A DNA stretch of 36,903 nt from the NCBI GenBank assembly GCA_902470095.1, contig CABRFG010000015.1:1-36903 (forward strand), written 5' to 3'. This DNA comes from an uncultured Collinsella sp. GTDB taxonomy: Bacteria; Actinomycetota; Coriobacteriia; Coriobacteriales; Coriobacteriaceae. The notes below the pieces were generated by a model. It was given only the letters and a program-made list of their open reading frames with translations. It was not told the DNA's origin and ran no database searches. Positions 15,124 to 23,329 of this stretch are shown in pieces. The first letter of the stretch is position 1. Each line of letters opens with the position of its first letter. A program made the position numbers and the translations under genes.

Positions 15124-15653
15124 AGCAGCCCACGCTCCAAAAGCATTTCGGCACAAAGGTAGGAAACGTCCTCGAAGGACTTGTTGCGAATATCAAGGGT
15201 AAGGTCGGCGGCCTGGCGATACAGCGGACGGCGATGCTCAAACAGGCGCGCGGCATGCTCGGGCGAGCGGAAATCGGGGCGCGTATCGGACCGACGAATC
15301 TGGCGAATCGAATCCTCAAAGTCGCCCTCGAGGTAAACGCACGTACCCATTTCGTGCATCAGTTCAATATTCACCGGCGTTTCGACGATACCGCCCCCGC
15401 ACGAAACCAACAGGCTGCGCTCACTTTGGAGCGAACGGAGCGCCGAGGTCTCGAGCTCGCGAAAACGATCCTCGCCCTCGGTCTCAAAAATCTCGGTTAC
15501 CGACTTGCCGCAACGACGCACGACCAGGCGGTCGGTATCGATAAAACGCCGCTTGAACATGGTGCCCACGTTGCGCGCGAGCGTCGATTTGCCCGCGCCC
15601 AAAAAGCCGATAAAGAAGATATGGTCGCAGCCGTGTTTGGTGTGCTGGGACAT
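15120..15653 (-). CDS. aroK: Shikimate kinase
   Basis: Cytoplasmic P-loop kinase expected to phosphorylate shikimate at the 3-OH. The protein has 177 residues, normal. Visible motifs are Walker A GFLGAGKST (about 16-24), the shikimate-binding DTDR (39-42) and FRELE, the CGGGIVE loop, the LID arginine region SDTRPDF and the RRPLYRQ arginine. All expected functional residues appear present, unlike the coupled AroB-like gene downstream. It lies eight bases after the HAD phosphatase gene. In many Actinomycetota this position is flanked by aroE and aroC; both are missing here. It may serve a scavenged substrate, or act on a different small alcohol. Confidence 0.9.
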   Translation of the reverse strand: MSQHTKHGCDHIFFIGFLGAGKSTLARNVGTMFKRRFIDTDRLVVRRCGKSVTEIFETEGEDRFRELETSALRSLQSERSLLVSCGGGIVETPVNIELMHEMGTCVYLEGDFEDSIRQIRRSDTRPDFRSPEHAARLFEHRRPLYRQAADLTLDIRNKSFEDVSYLCAEMLLERGLL

Positions 15654-15661
15654 GACGAGAC

Positions 15662-16159
15662 CTATTCCTCGCAGGGAAGGTCGCGCAGGGCCCGGCGCTC
15701 AAAGATACGAAAGATCTGCGTATACCACAGGTCCTGCGTCGCCTGCGGCTTAACCAAGATGGTATCGACGCCGGCGAAGTTGCCGCTCCACACGTCCGTG
15801 TAGAGCTGATCACCGATCAGCACCGCCTCGTCGGCTGTGGCACCGAGGCGCTTAAGGCCCGCCTTGAGGGCAAACGGCGCCGGCTTCATGGCGTGGCTGA
15901 TGGCCTCGAGTCCCAGCTCGCGCGCAGAGCTCATGACCTGGTCGCGATGCCAGTTGTTGGACACCATGCACAGCTTAAAGCCTTTGGCGCGGGCGGCATC
16001 GAGCCAAGCGGAAACCGCGGCGGGAACCTGCTCGGTGTCGCGCGGCACCAAGGTGTTATCGCGATCGAGCAGAATGGCGCGTTTGCCGTCGGCCCACAGG
16101 GTATTAAGGTCGATGCGATCGACCGAGGCAACGTATCGTTTGGGGCTAAAAATCCTCAT
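15662..16159 (-). CDS. YqeG-family HAD phosphatase
   Basis: HAD-superfamily phosphatase (subfamily IIIA, YqeG type) of 165 residues, likely cytoplasmic with unknown substrate. HAD motif I is LLDRDNTLVP (nucleophile Asp in DRDNT). Motif II is CMVSNNWH, the motif III lysine lies in HAMKPAPFALK, and motif IV is VLIGDQLYTDV. The start ATG at 16159 (MRIFSPKRYV) lies one base past the mltG stop, so translation is coupled; longer upstream reading in this frame is antisense-like noise inside mltG. YqeG is often found near aro genes in Bacillota. Related proteins include phosphatidylglycerophosphatase-like enzymes, so a phospholipid role is possible but unproven. Confidence 0.88.
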   Translation of the reverse strand: MRIFSPKRYVASVDRIDLNTLWADGKRAILLDRDNTLVPRDTEQVPAAVSAWLDAARAKGFKLCMVSNNWHRDQVMSSARELGLEAISHAMKPAPFALKAGLKRLGATADEAVLIGDQLYTDVWSGNFAGVDTILVKPQATQDLWYTQIFRIFERRALRDLPCEE

Positions 16160-16160
16160 G

Positions 16161-17594
16161 CTAATTCCAAGACTGTTGATGCTCTTCGTAGGTTTGCGAG
16201 AAGTACTCCTCGTCCTGCGTAATGTAGAAATACAGGTCATCAGAGTCGGTCGGCTCAAGGGTGGCCTTGAGCGCCTCGAGCGACGGAGAGCAGATGGGCG
16301 TGGGCGGCAGGCCCTCATGCTTATAGGTGTTATACGGACTATCGCTCTGCAGGTCGTCGGCGGTAACCTCGCCACCGGTGACATACATCATAGTCGCATC
16401 GCTATTGAGATAGCGCAGGCCATCGAGCTTGCCGGCAAGGCGGTTGTAGAAAACCGAGGCCACATGCGCACGTTGATCGGCGTTGAGGCCCTCGCGCTCA
16501 ACGATAGAGGCCAAGTTGACGATGTCGTAGTCGGACATCTCCACACCGTAGCGTTCCTTGATCTTGGCTTCGCAGCTCGCAAAGTCAAGCGACTTGTACT
16601 CGGTCTTAAACTGATCGAGCATAGCGCGAATCACGCCATCGGCCGTCGGCGAATCACCCAACGAATAGGTCTTGGGGAACAAGAAACCCTCGAGCGAGTC
16701 GTTAGCGGCACCCTTAAGGAAGCTATAGTCGTCCACGTAGTTGGAGGCCTTGGCCTGGTTGAGGAAGTCTTCCTTAGAGATGCTGTCGTAGGCCTGGGCC
16801 ACACGGTCGGCGACTTGATCGACCGTCAAGCCCTCAGGGATAGTCAGCGCATTGGAGCCCGCATTGGGGCCTTCCATGAGCTGCTGAACAACCTTGGTCG
16901 CATCCATGAGTGTGGTGAACGAATAATCACCTGGCTTGAGCGACATATCGGCGTTGAGCTTTTTCACCGCCGCATAGTAATCCTTGGGATTTTCTACGAT
17001 ATGGTTCTCGGAGAGAATCGAGGCGATGCTGTCACCCGAGGCACCATCGGGAATGGTCACCGTAACCTGCTGACCAGCCGTAACCTTCGTATCCTCACCG
17101 GCAAAGAAACCCTTGACGGCCGGCACGACAAAGAAAGCGATCGCGGCAAGCGCGAGCACCGCCAACACAACGCCGATGATCATGGGAACCGGAGAACTCT
17201 TCTTTTGAGCACCGCGACGAGCATGCGTGTTGTAGCTCGAGCGGGTCGCCGGAGCAACGCCATGCGAACCACGAGCGTGATGCGAATGCGATTGGGGGGC
17301 CTGCGTTCGCTGGGTAGGTGCCTGCTGCTTAAAGCGGGTGCCGCCTGCAGGCTGGGCCGTACGAGCAGTGGGCTGCTGAGCCGCGTGAGAAGCCGAATGC
17401 TGAACCGAACGAGCGGAAGGCTGCTGACCCGTCCGTTGAACAGGTTGGGCCGAACGAGAGAAGGACTGCGCCGGGCGCGCGGCAGGCTGAGCTGCGCGCT
17501 GCGTCGGCTGTGCCGGACGCTGGCCAGGCTGGGCAGGGCGCGACGCCGGCTGCTGTGTACGATTCGGCTGGCGCGGATCGGAAGCACTAGGCAT
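16161..17594 (-). CDS. mltG: Endolytic murein transglycosylase MltG
   Basis: Membrane-anchored lytic transglycosylase that cleaves nascent glycan strands and helps set their length. The protein has 477 residues. The start ATG 17594 (MPSASDPRQ) has a strong GAGGAGG site inside the end of ruvX (8-bp overlap). Residues 1-135 form a cytoplasmic, disordered tail rich in Pro, Gln, Ala and Arg, with repeated RPAQP/QPAARP-type units. One membrane helix lies at about 136-160. The YceG/MltG domain follows, with a LysM-like part (QQVTVTIPDGASGDSIASIL) and the catalytic motif LASIVEREG (Glu-366 by alignment). TPICSPSLEALKA near the C-terminus is also typical. The long tail is common in actinobacterial members. 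Confidence 0.94.
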   Translation of the reverse strand: MPSASDPRQPNRTQQPASRPAQPGQRPAQPTQRAAQPAARPAQSFSRSAQPVQRTGQQPSARSVQHSASHAAQQPTARTAQPAGGTRFKQQAPTQRTQAPQSHSHHARGSHGVAPATRSSYNTHARRGAQKKSSPVPMIIGVVLAVLALAAIAFFVVPAVKGFFAGEDTKVTAGQQVTVTIPDGASGDSIASILSENHIVENPKDYYAAVKKLNADMSLKPGDYSFTTLMDATKVVQQLMEGPNAGSNALTIPEGLTVDQVADRVAQAYDSISKEDFLNQAKASNYVDDYSFLKGAANDSLEGFLFPKTYSLGDSPTADGVIRAMLDQFKTEYKSLDFASCEAKIKERYGVEMSDYDIVNLASIVEREGLNADQRAHVASVFYNRLAGKLDGLRYLNSDATMMYVTGGEVTADDLQSDSPYNTYKHEGLPPTPICSPSLEALKATLEPTDSDDLYFYITQDEEYFSQTYEEHQQSWN

Positions 17595-18015
17595 GCGAAA
17601 CCTCCTCGATTTTACGATCGAGCCACGTCTGCAAAAACAGGCTGGCGGCAATCATGTCGATCTTGCCCCTCATCTGCTTTTCGTTGAGTCCCTGCTCGCG
17701 CAGGATACGCTTGGCCTCTCGCGAGGACAGACGCTCGTCCTCAAACTCCAACGGAAGATCGAGCTCGTCGGCAATCTTTTGCGCCACAGCGGCAACGCGC
17801 TCGGCCTGAGGGCCGGGCTCACCGGCCATGGTCAGGGGACGTCCGCTTACCAGGATGTCGGGCTCATAGTCCTCAACCAGGTAGCGGAACGTCTTGGCCA
17901 TACCGGTGACCTCGGCAGCCGGAAGCACCTTGACAGGCATCGCCATCTTGCCATCACGGCTCGAGACGGCGATTCCAATCCTGGTCTCCCCTATGTCCAG
18001 CGCAAGCGCAACCAC
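17587..18015 (-). CDS. ruvX: RuvX/YqgF-family Holliday junction resolvase homologue
   Basis: RNase H-fold protein of 142 residues, thought to act in Holliday junction resolution and/or 16S rRNA maturation. The first acidic residue is in LALDIGETRIGIAVS. The second conserved segment is DILVSGRPLTMAGEPGPQA, and the last carries the acidic EDERLSS and KIDMIAA motifs. The start codon is GTG at 18015, 17 bases after the alaS stop, with only a weak ribosome binding site (AAGAAG). It overlaps mltG by 8 bp. The order alaS-ruvX-mltG is conserved in Actinomycetota and Bacillota. Confidence 0.93.
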   Translation of the reverse strand: MVALALDIGETRIGIAVSSRDGKMAMPVKVLPAAEVTGMAKTFRYLVEDYEPDILVSGRPLTMAGEPGPQAERVAAVAQKIADELDLPLEFEDERLSSREAKRILREQGLNEKQMRGKIDMIAASLFLQTWLDRKIEEVSHA

Positions 18016-18032
18016 AGCGACTTCTTAGATTC

Positions 18033-20690
18033 TTAGGCGCCGAGCGCGGTCTTAGCGGCCGCGAGGGCATCTGCGATGCCGGCGGCGTTCTTGCCACCGG
18101 CCTGGGCCATGTTGGGACGACCGCCACCGCGACCGTCGACCAGACCCGCGATCTGCTTGATCACGTTACCGGCGTGGAAACCGGCCTTGACGGCGTCATC
18201 GGAGCCGGCAGCGAGCAGGGCCGGAGTGCCCTTCTCAGTCACGCTGGCGACGACACAAGCAACAGGGCCGGCGACCTTCTGATGCACGGTATCCCATACG
18301 TTGCGCAGGTCGGCAGCCTCAAGGCCCTGGAGCTCAGCGACAACGAGCTTATAGCCGTCGAGCTCGACGGCGCCCTCGATGGCGCTGGAGATGGCGTCGG
18401 AGGAGCCACCGGTCAGAGCCTTCTTGAGCTTATTGGACGTCTCGCGCAGCTCGGCCTGCAGGTTCTCCACGCGGGCGGGAACCTCGTCTACGCGGCACTT
18501 GAGCGCAGCGGCGGCGGCGTCGACGAGCGCCAGGCGGTCGGCCATATAGTCGAGAGCACCCTTAGAGGTCACGGCCTCGATACGACGGACATTCGAGCCC
18601 GTAGAGGACTCGGAAATGATCTTGAACAGGCCAATCTCAGCAGTGTTGGCAGCGTGCGTGCCACCGCAGAGCTCGCGGGAGAACGGCTGGTCCTCGGCGC
18701 CCACGGAGACGACGCGGACGACATCGCCGTACTTCTCGCCAAACAGAGCGACAGCGCCGGCGGCCTTAGCCTCGTCGATGCCCATGACACGGGTCACGAC
18801 CGGCTTGGAAGCGAAGATCTGCTGGTTAACCAGGTCCTCGACAGCCTTGAGCTGCTCGGAGGACAGAGCCTCGAAGTGCGTGAAGTCAAAGCGCAGGTGC
18901 TCGGGCGTCACCAGCGAGCCGGCCTGGGAGACGTGCTCGCCCAGGACCTGCTTAAGGGCGGCGTCGAGCAGGTGCGTGGCGGTGTGGTTGCGGCGCAGGA
19001 AGCCACGGCGCTCGGCGTCGAGCGCGGCGGTAACAGCGGCACCGACAGTCAGCGTGCCATCGGCAACGTGCGCGACGTGGGCATACAGGCCGTTGTGGTT
19101 CTTGGTATCGGAAACGGTCAGCGAAACGCCCTCGGCGGAAAGCTCGCCGGTATCGCCCTGCTGGCCACCCATCTCGGCATAGAACGGAGTGCGGTCGAGC
19201 ACGACCTCGACGTCCTCGCCGGCGGCAGCGGACTCGACGGACTCGCCGTTGCGCACGATGGCAACAACCTTGGCGCCCTCGATCACATCGTTGTCATAGC
19301 CGTCGAACTCAGTCGCGGCGACCTTGTCGGAAAGCTCGACCCAAACGTCGTTGAAGCTGCCCCAGGCGTCGCCTTTGGCATTGGCGCGGGCGCGGGCCTT
19401 CTGGTCCTCCATGCAGGCAGTGAAGCCGTCCATATCGACATCGTGGCCAGCGGTGCCGGCGATCTCGACGGTCAGGTCGATGGGGAAACCAAAGGTGTCG
19501 TGCAGCTTAAAGGCAACGTCGCCCGGAAGCACAGCGCCCTCGGCAAGCGCTGCCAGGGCCTCGTCCAGATAGACGCGGCCGTTGTCGAGCGTCGTGGAGA
19601 AGCGCTCCTCCTCGGAGGCGACGATACCCTTGACGAGCGCGACATTCTTGAGCAGCTCGGGATAAGCCTCGCCCATCTGAGCGTTAACCTCGTCGATGAA
19701 CTTGGTCAGGAAGGCGCCCTCGATGCCCAGCAGGCGACCGTGGAACACGGCACGACGGAGCAGGCGGCGAAGGACGTACTCGCGACCCTCGTTACCGGGA
19801 AGGATGCCGTCCGAGATCATAAAGTCGACGGCACGGGAGTGGTCGGCGATGATACGCAGGGAGCGGCTGGCGCCAGAGTAATCGTCGGCGTCATACGTCT
19901 TGCCGCTAATCTTCTCGCCCAGCTTGATGAGATGCTGCATCAGATCGCCGTCGTAGTTGGCGGTCTTGTGCTGCATGATGGCGGCCATGCGCTCCAGGCC
20001 CATGCCCGTATCGAGGTTGCGGTGCGGCAGCTCCGGCATGGAGCCGTCCTCCTGGCGGTCATACTGGGTAAAGACGAGGTTCCAGAACTCCAGGAAGCGG
20101 TCGCAGTCGCAACCGGGCTTGCAGTCGGGGCTGCCGCAACCGACCTCCTCGCCCATGTCAAAGTAGATCTCGGAGCACGGACCGCAGGGGCCGGTGGGGC
20201 CAGCGGCCCAGAAGTTGTCATCCTCGCCCAGGCGGGAGATGTGGTCCTCGGCAACGCCCAGAGAGCGCCACACATCGTGAGTCTCGTCGTCCTCGGTAAA
20301 GACGGTGAAGTACAGGCGGTCGAGCGGCAGCTTGAACTCCTTGGTGATGAGCTCAAAGGCCCAGGCGCAAGCCTGCTCCTTGGAGACGCCGCCAAAAGAG
20401 AAATCGCCGAGCATCTCGAAGAACGACAGGTGACGGCCGTCCTCGCCGATGCAATCGATGTCGTTGGTGCGGACGCACTTCTGGCAGGAGATCGCGCCGA
20501 TCTCCTTCATGGTCTTCTTGCCCTGGTAGTACTCCTTAAACTGGTTCATGCCGGCGTTGGCAAGCAGCAGCGAAGGATCGTCGGGAACAAGAGACGAAGA
20601 AGGATAGAGCTTAAGACCGCGCTCCTCAAAGAAGTTGAGGAACTTGGAGCGGATCTCGGCCGTAGTCATTGACGGGTAGTCAGCACTCAT
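18033..20690 (-). CDS. alaS: Alanyl-tRNA synthetase
   Basis: Charges tRNA-Ala with alanine. The protein has 885 residues, the usual length. The chosen start is ATG 20690 (MSADYPSMTTAEIRSKF) with GAGGAG upstream; another ATG eight codons in is possible. The class II aminoacylation core spans about 8-260 (FFEERGLKLYPSSSLVPDDPSLL, MNQFK, CVRTNDIDCIG). The tRNA recognition domain follows. The editing domain has HTATHLLDAAL (HxxxH near 571) and CGGTHAANTAEIG near 676. The C-Ala domain ends with the glycine-rich GRGGGRPNMAQAGG. A promoter with TTGCAC-16-TAATAT lies about 50-75 bases upstream, after a terminator, and the gene probably leads ruvX, mltG, the HAD phosphatase, aroK and the AroB-like gene. 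Confidence 0.97.
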   Translation of the reverse strand: MSADYPSMTTAEIRSKFLNFFEERGLKLYPSSSLVPDDPSLLLANAGMNQFKEYYQGKKTMKEIGAISCQKCVRTNDIDCIGEDGRHLSFFEMLGDFSFGGVSKEQACAWAFELITKEFKLPLDRLYFTVFTEDDETHDVWRSLGVAEDHISRLGEDDNFWAAGPTGPCGPCSEIYFDMGEEVGCGSPDCKPGCDCDRFLEFWNLVFTQYDRQEDGSMPELPHRNLDTGMGLERMAAIMQHKTANYDGDLMQHLIKLGEKISGKTYDADDYSGASRSLRIIADHSRAVDFMISDGILPGNEGREYVLRRLLRRAVFHGRLLGIEGAFLTKFIDEVNAQMGEAYPELLKNVALVKGIVASEEERFSTTLDNGRVYLDEALAALAEGAVLPGDVAFKLHDTFGFPIDLTVEIAGTAGHDVDMDGFTACMEDQKARARANAKGDAWGSFNDVWVELSDKVAATEFDGYDNDVIEGAKVVAIVRNGESVESAAAGEDVEVVLDRTPFYAEMGGQQGDTGELSAEGVSLTVSDTKNHNGLYAHVAHVADGTLTVGAAVTAALDAERRGFLRRNHTATHLLDAALKQVLGEHVSQAGSLVTPEHLRFDFTHFEALSSEQLKAVEDLVNQQIFASKPVVTRVMGIDEAKAAGAVALFGEKYGDVVRVVSVGAEDQPFSRELCGGTHAANTAEIGLFKIISESSTGSNVRRIEAVTSKGALDYMADRLALVDAAAAALKCRVDEVPARVENLQAELRETSNKLKKALTGGSSDAISSAIEGAVELDGYKLVVAELQGLEAADLRNVWDTVHQKVAGPVACVVASVTEKGTPALLAAGSDDAVKAGFHAGNVIKQIAGLVDGRGGGRPNMAQAGGKNAAGIADALAAAKTALGA

Positions 20691-20736
20691 AGAGGGAATC
20701 TCCTCGGTTTCACATCGAAACAGTTCAAACGTAACG

Positions 20737-20764
20737 ATATTACCATCCCGCCGCGTAAGTGCAA
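20737..20764 (-). promoter_or_regulatory. candidate alaS promoter
   Basis: On the minus strand TTGCAC and TAATAT are separated by 16 bp, placing a start of transcription about 40 bases before the alaS ATG. It lies directly downstream of a terminator, as expected for a new transcription unit. Confidence 0.55.
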
Positions 20765-20792
20765 AAAAGAGGGCCGCCAAACAGCGACCCTC
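20763..20792 (-). terminator. terminator upstream of alaS
   Basis: On the minus strand GAGGG.CGC / GCG.CCCTC arms (one internal mismatch, 6-base loop) are followed by six T. It would end minus-strand transcripts coming from the sigma-factor / AI-2E operon, which would run antisense across the small plus-strand gene at 20885-21124. Confidence 0.75.
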
Positions 20793-20829
20793 CAGCGAAA
20801 GTGCACGTTATTCAGTACTGTGCGATCCT

Positions 20830-20858
20830 TTGAAAAAGGACTGCTGTAGAATTACATA
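20830..20858 (+). promoter_or_regulatory. candidate promoter of the small membrane protein gene
   Basis: TTGAAA and TACATA with 17-bp spacing end 26 bases before the start codon at 20885. The -35 matches consensus well, the -10 less so. Confidence 0.45.
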
Positions 20859-20884
20859 TAAGAGTCACCCGGAAGGAGCGATCG

Positions 20885-21124
20885 ATGAAAAGTAAACGAT
20901 TTGTCCTGAATGCACTTCTGGTACTAGCACTTTTAGCGCTCTTGGCCTTCTCCTGCTGGTACGCAAACCAACCAGCATTTGGCTACGTATTGTATGCAGT
21001 AATGTCCGGCGATAAGGCTTATTACACTCTACGCGCAATTGACGTTCTCTTTTTCTATGTAGCCGGCCCCTTATCAATCGCTTTGCTCGCGTTTATTGTC
21101 ATTTACAACTTCAAGAAACGTTAA
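20885..21124 (+). CDS. small two-helix membrane protein, unknown function
   Basis: 79-residue protein with a strong GGAAGGAG site six bases before ATG. It has a short basic N-terminus (MKSKRF), a first hydrophobic helix at about 7-26 (LNALLVLALLALLAFSCWY), a short loop (NQPAFGYVLYAVMSGDKAYYTLR), a second helix at about 52-74 (VLFFYVAGPLSIALLAFIVIY), and the basic end NFKKR. I do not recognise a family. The coding sequence is visibly richer in A/T than its neighbours and is the only plus-strand gene in a long minus-strand stretch, which suggests a recently arrived or orphan gene. It converges with the AI-2E gene with six bases between stop codons. The ribosome site, promoter and clean hydrophobic pattern support it as real. 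Confidence 0.7.
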   Translation: MKSKRFVLNALLVLALLALLAFSCWYANQPAFGYVLYAVMSGDKAYYTLRAIDVLFFYVAGPLSIALLAFIVIYNFKKR

Positions 21125-21130
21125 TAGGGC

Positions 21131-22540
21131 CTATTTAGAATCCGAATCGTCCATGGAGCCGTCGATGCCGGTTTTGGTATCGTCGTCCGAGTTGGAGTCA
21201 TCGTCCTTGGCGAAGGGATTCTTGAAGAAGCCCGTGGCATCGGGTTGCAAACCCGAGAGCTTGATCCAGGGATTATCGAACTCGGGCTTAGGCATCGCTT
21301 GGGCCTCGGGCGCAGTCTCGTTGCCGATGAGCTCGGACTCGTAAATGAAGGTGTCGTCGCCGAGCGCGTCGTAGGCGGCGACCGGGTTGCCATCGGCATC
21401 GCGGTACGGTGTGCCCTTAAACACGGCGCCGTCATAGGCCACAAGCTGGCGGCCGGTCTCATTCTCGAAGTAGTACACGAAGATACCTTTGAGGGCCGCA
21501 CAAAGCGGGATGGCAATAATCATGCCGATGGGGCCCATGAGTGCCGAGCCAATAACGAGCGCCGTGAGGCTCATGATGGGATGCACCTGCACCGAGCTCT
21601 GCATAACCTTAGGCGAAATCACGTTATCGGTGACGTTTTGCGCGACCATCGTCACAATAAGCGTCCATAACGCCAACATGGGGCTGAACATGAAACCAAG
21701 CACTGTGGCGATTGCTGCGCTCACCCAAGGACCGACGACCGGAACCAAATGCATGATGCCGGTAAAGATAGCCATGAGCGCCGCATACGGATGGCCGATG
21801 ATCATAAAACCGATAAAGGCGAGGAAACCACCACAGATGGACGTCACGACCATACCGCGCATGTAGCCGCCGACAGAGCGAGAAAGGATGGCGACCATAA
21901 AGCGGTACGAGGTCTCCTTCTCCTGACCGATGATGGTGCAAATCTCGTGATGCATGCGAGGGTAGTCGCAGGCCATCCAGTAGGCAAGCACCAGACCAAG
22001 GAAGATCACGAACAACTGCGAGGCCGTATTGGTGATGAGCGGGAACACACCGCGGCCAAGCTCGGCAGCAATCTGAGACACATACTTCGATGCCACGGCA
22101 ACCAGCGACGAAAGATTATCGTCCAAATACTCCTTGAGCGGCGTGTTGTTGAGCGTCTTGGCATGCGAGATCATCTCGTTGAGATCGCCACCTGCAACAC
22201 GAAGCTGCTCGGGCAGGCGGCTCAGGACTTCCATGATCTGACCAAAGAGAATCGGCGACAAGATGCAAACGACACCGACGAGCTCGGCAACAACAATAAG
22301 CGCGATAAGCGAACCGATGCCGCGATTCACGCCATGGTGCTCGAGCCAGTTGGTGATCGGGGACATCACAAAAGCAATGATGGAGCCGACGGCAAGAAAC
22401 TCAATAACCGGTGCCAGGATGCCCATAAGGTTAAAGATGACAGCAGCAATAACAATGCAGCCGACAACAGCCCAAATGCGCAGCGTCAGAATGCGGGTGT
22501 CGCGCAGCACGCGATCGGTTTGTTGGGGGTGCTCACTCAT
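21131..22540 (-). CDS. AI-2E family transporter (PerM-like membrane protein)
   Basis: Polytopic membrane protein of 469 residues from the AI-2 exporter superfamily (YhhQ/TqsA/PerM-like). Substrates vary and include autoinducer-2 and Na+/H+ in some members. Hydrophobic segments cover about 20-360, including typical family stretches IIAFVMSPITNWLEHHGVNRG, TSICGGFLAFIGFMIIGHPYA, IMHLVPVVGPWVSAAIA and IGMIIAIPLCAALKGIFVYYF. The last 100 residues form a soluble, acidic, Asp/Ser-rich tail ending DDTKTGIDGSMDDSDSK, which is unusual in length. ATG 22540 overlaps the sigma factor stop (ATGA), so the two are coupled. That link to a stress sigma factor suggests expression with the regulon it controls. 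The substrate is unknown. Confidence 0.87.
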   Translation of the reverse strand: MSEHPQQTDRVLRDTRILTLRIWAVVGCIVIAAVIFNLMGILAPVIEFLAVGSIIAFVMSPITNWLEHHGVNRGIGSLIALIVVAELVGVVCILSPILFGQIMEVLSRLPEQLRVAGGDLNEMISHAKTLNNTPLKEYLDDNLSSLVAVASKYVSQIAAELGRGVFPLITNTASQLFVIFLGLVLAYWMACDYPRMHHEICTIIGQEKETSYRFMVAILSRSVGGYMRGMVVTSICGGFLAFIGFMIIGHPYAALMAIFTGIMHLVPVVGPWVSAAIATVLGFMFSPMLALWTLIVTMVAQNVTDNVISPKVMQSSVQVHPIMSLTALVIGSALMGPIGMIIAIPLCAALKGIFVYYFENETGRQLVAYDGAVFKGTPYRDADGNPVAAYDALGDDTFIYESELIGNETAPEAQAMPKPEFDNPWIKLSGLQPDATGFFKNPFAKDDDSNSDDDTKTGIDGSMDDSDSK

Positions 22541-23328
22541 GAACGAATCATCACTCCGTCGGGGTCGATCTTGTCCTGAATCTTCTTAAGCGTGCGGCGC
22601 AGCAGACGCGAAACCTGCACCTGAGAAATACCCAGTTTCTTGGCGATCTCGATCTGGGTCATGCCCTTCACAAAGCGCAGCTCGATCACCTCGCGCTCGC
22701 GCGGCGAAAAATCACGGATGGCCTCCTCGATCACTAGGCGGTCATCGGTAAAGTCGAGCTCGTTGTCGTCGTCGGCGTAACGGTCGAGAATCGAGGGAGC
22801 ATCGTCGGAATCGGACGCACCAGGAGCCTCGATGGGCACCGAGGTATAGGCCGAAGACGATTCCATAGCCTCGAGGACCTCATCGACAGTCACATCTAGA
22901 TACTCAGCGATCTCCTCAACCTTGGGCGAACGCTGCAGCTCGTTGGTAAGTTTGTCAGTAGCCTGGTTGACCTTGGCAGAGAGCTCCTGCAGGCGACGCG
23001 GAACGCGCACACTCCAGCCCTTGTCGCGGAAATGGCGTTTGATCTCGCCCAGGATAGTGGGTGTCGCAAACGTCGTGAACTCGAGTCCGCGCTCGGGATC
23101 AAAGCGGTCGATAGCCTTGAGCAGGCCCAGATAGCCAACCTGCATCAGATCATCGAGCGGCTCGCCGCGGTTCTTAAATTTGTTGGCAAGAAACCTTACC
23201 AGGTTCATGTGGGACATGACGAGCTGCTCGCGTGCGTCCGGGTCACCGGTCTCTTTATAGCGACGAAACAGCTCGCGGGTTTTCTCCTTGTCCCAAGCGG
23301 TCTTACCGCTCCGGGAACGTTCGGTCAT
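22537..23328 (-). CDS. SigB/SigF-type alternative sigma factor
   Basis: Group 3 sigma-70 factor of the SigB/SigF/SigG type, 263 residues. Region 2 includes LVMSHMNLVRFLANKFKNRGEPLDDLMQVGYLGLLKAIDRFDP and the -10 melting segment EFTTFATPTILGEIKRHFRDKGWSVRVPRRLQE. Region 3 follows (SPKVEEIAEYLDVTVDEV). Region 4 has REREVIELRFVKGMTQIEIAKKLGISQVQVSRLLRRTL, a typical helix-turn-helix. The start ATG lies one base past the stop of the RsbW-like gene and has no ribosome site of its own, pointing to coupled translation. Stress-response or envelope control is likely by family analogy, but targets are unknown. Confidence 0.92.
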   Translation of the reverse strand: MTERSRSGKTAWDKEKTRELFRRYKETGDPDAREQLVMSHMNLVRFLANKFKNRGEPLDDLMQVGYLGLLKAIDRFDPERGLEFTTFATPTILGEIKRHFRDKGWSVRVPRRLQELSAKVNQATDKLTNELQRSPKVEEIAEYLDVTVDEVLEAMESSSAYTSVPIEAPGASDSDDAPSILDRYADDDNELDFTDDRLVIEEAIRDFSPREREVIELRFVKGMTQIEIAKKLGISQVQVSRLLRRTLKKIQDKIDPDGVMIRS

Positions 23329-23329
23329 A

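Noticed and set aside
17180..17594. tandem repeat or CRISPR-like array in the mltG 5' region
   Set aside because: The repetition is at protein level (Pro/Gln/Ala/Arg units) with varied codons and spacing; there are no identical repeats with unique spacers.
18174..20672. 832-codon open frame on the plus strand across alaS
   Set aside because: It mirrors alaS codon usage, has no family motif or ribosome site, and AlaRS is unambiguous on the other strand.
20763..20792. alaS attenuator
   Set aside because: A good promoter (TTGCAC-16-TAATAT) overlaps its downstream end, so the hairpin lies before the alaS transcription start and more likely ends the incoming transcript.
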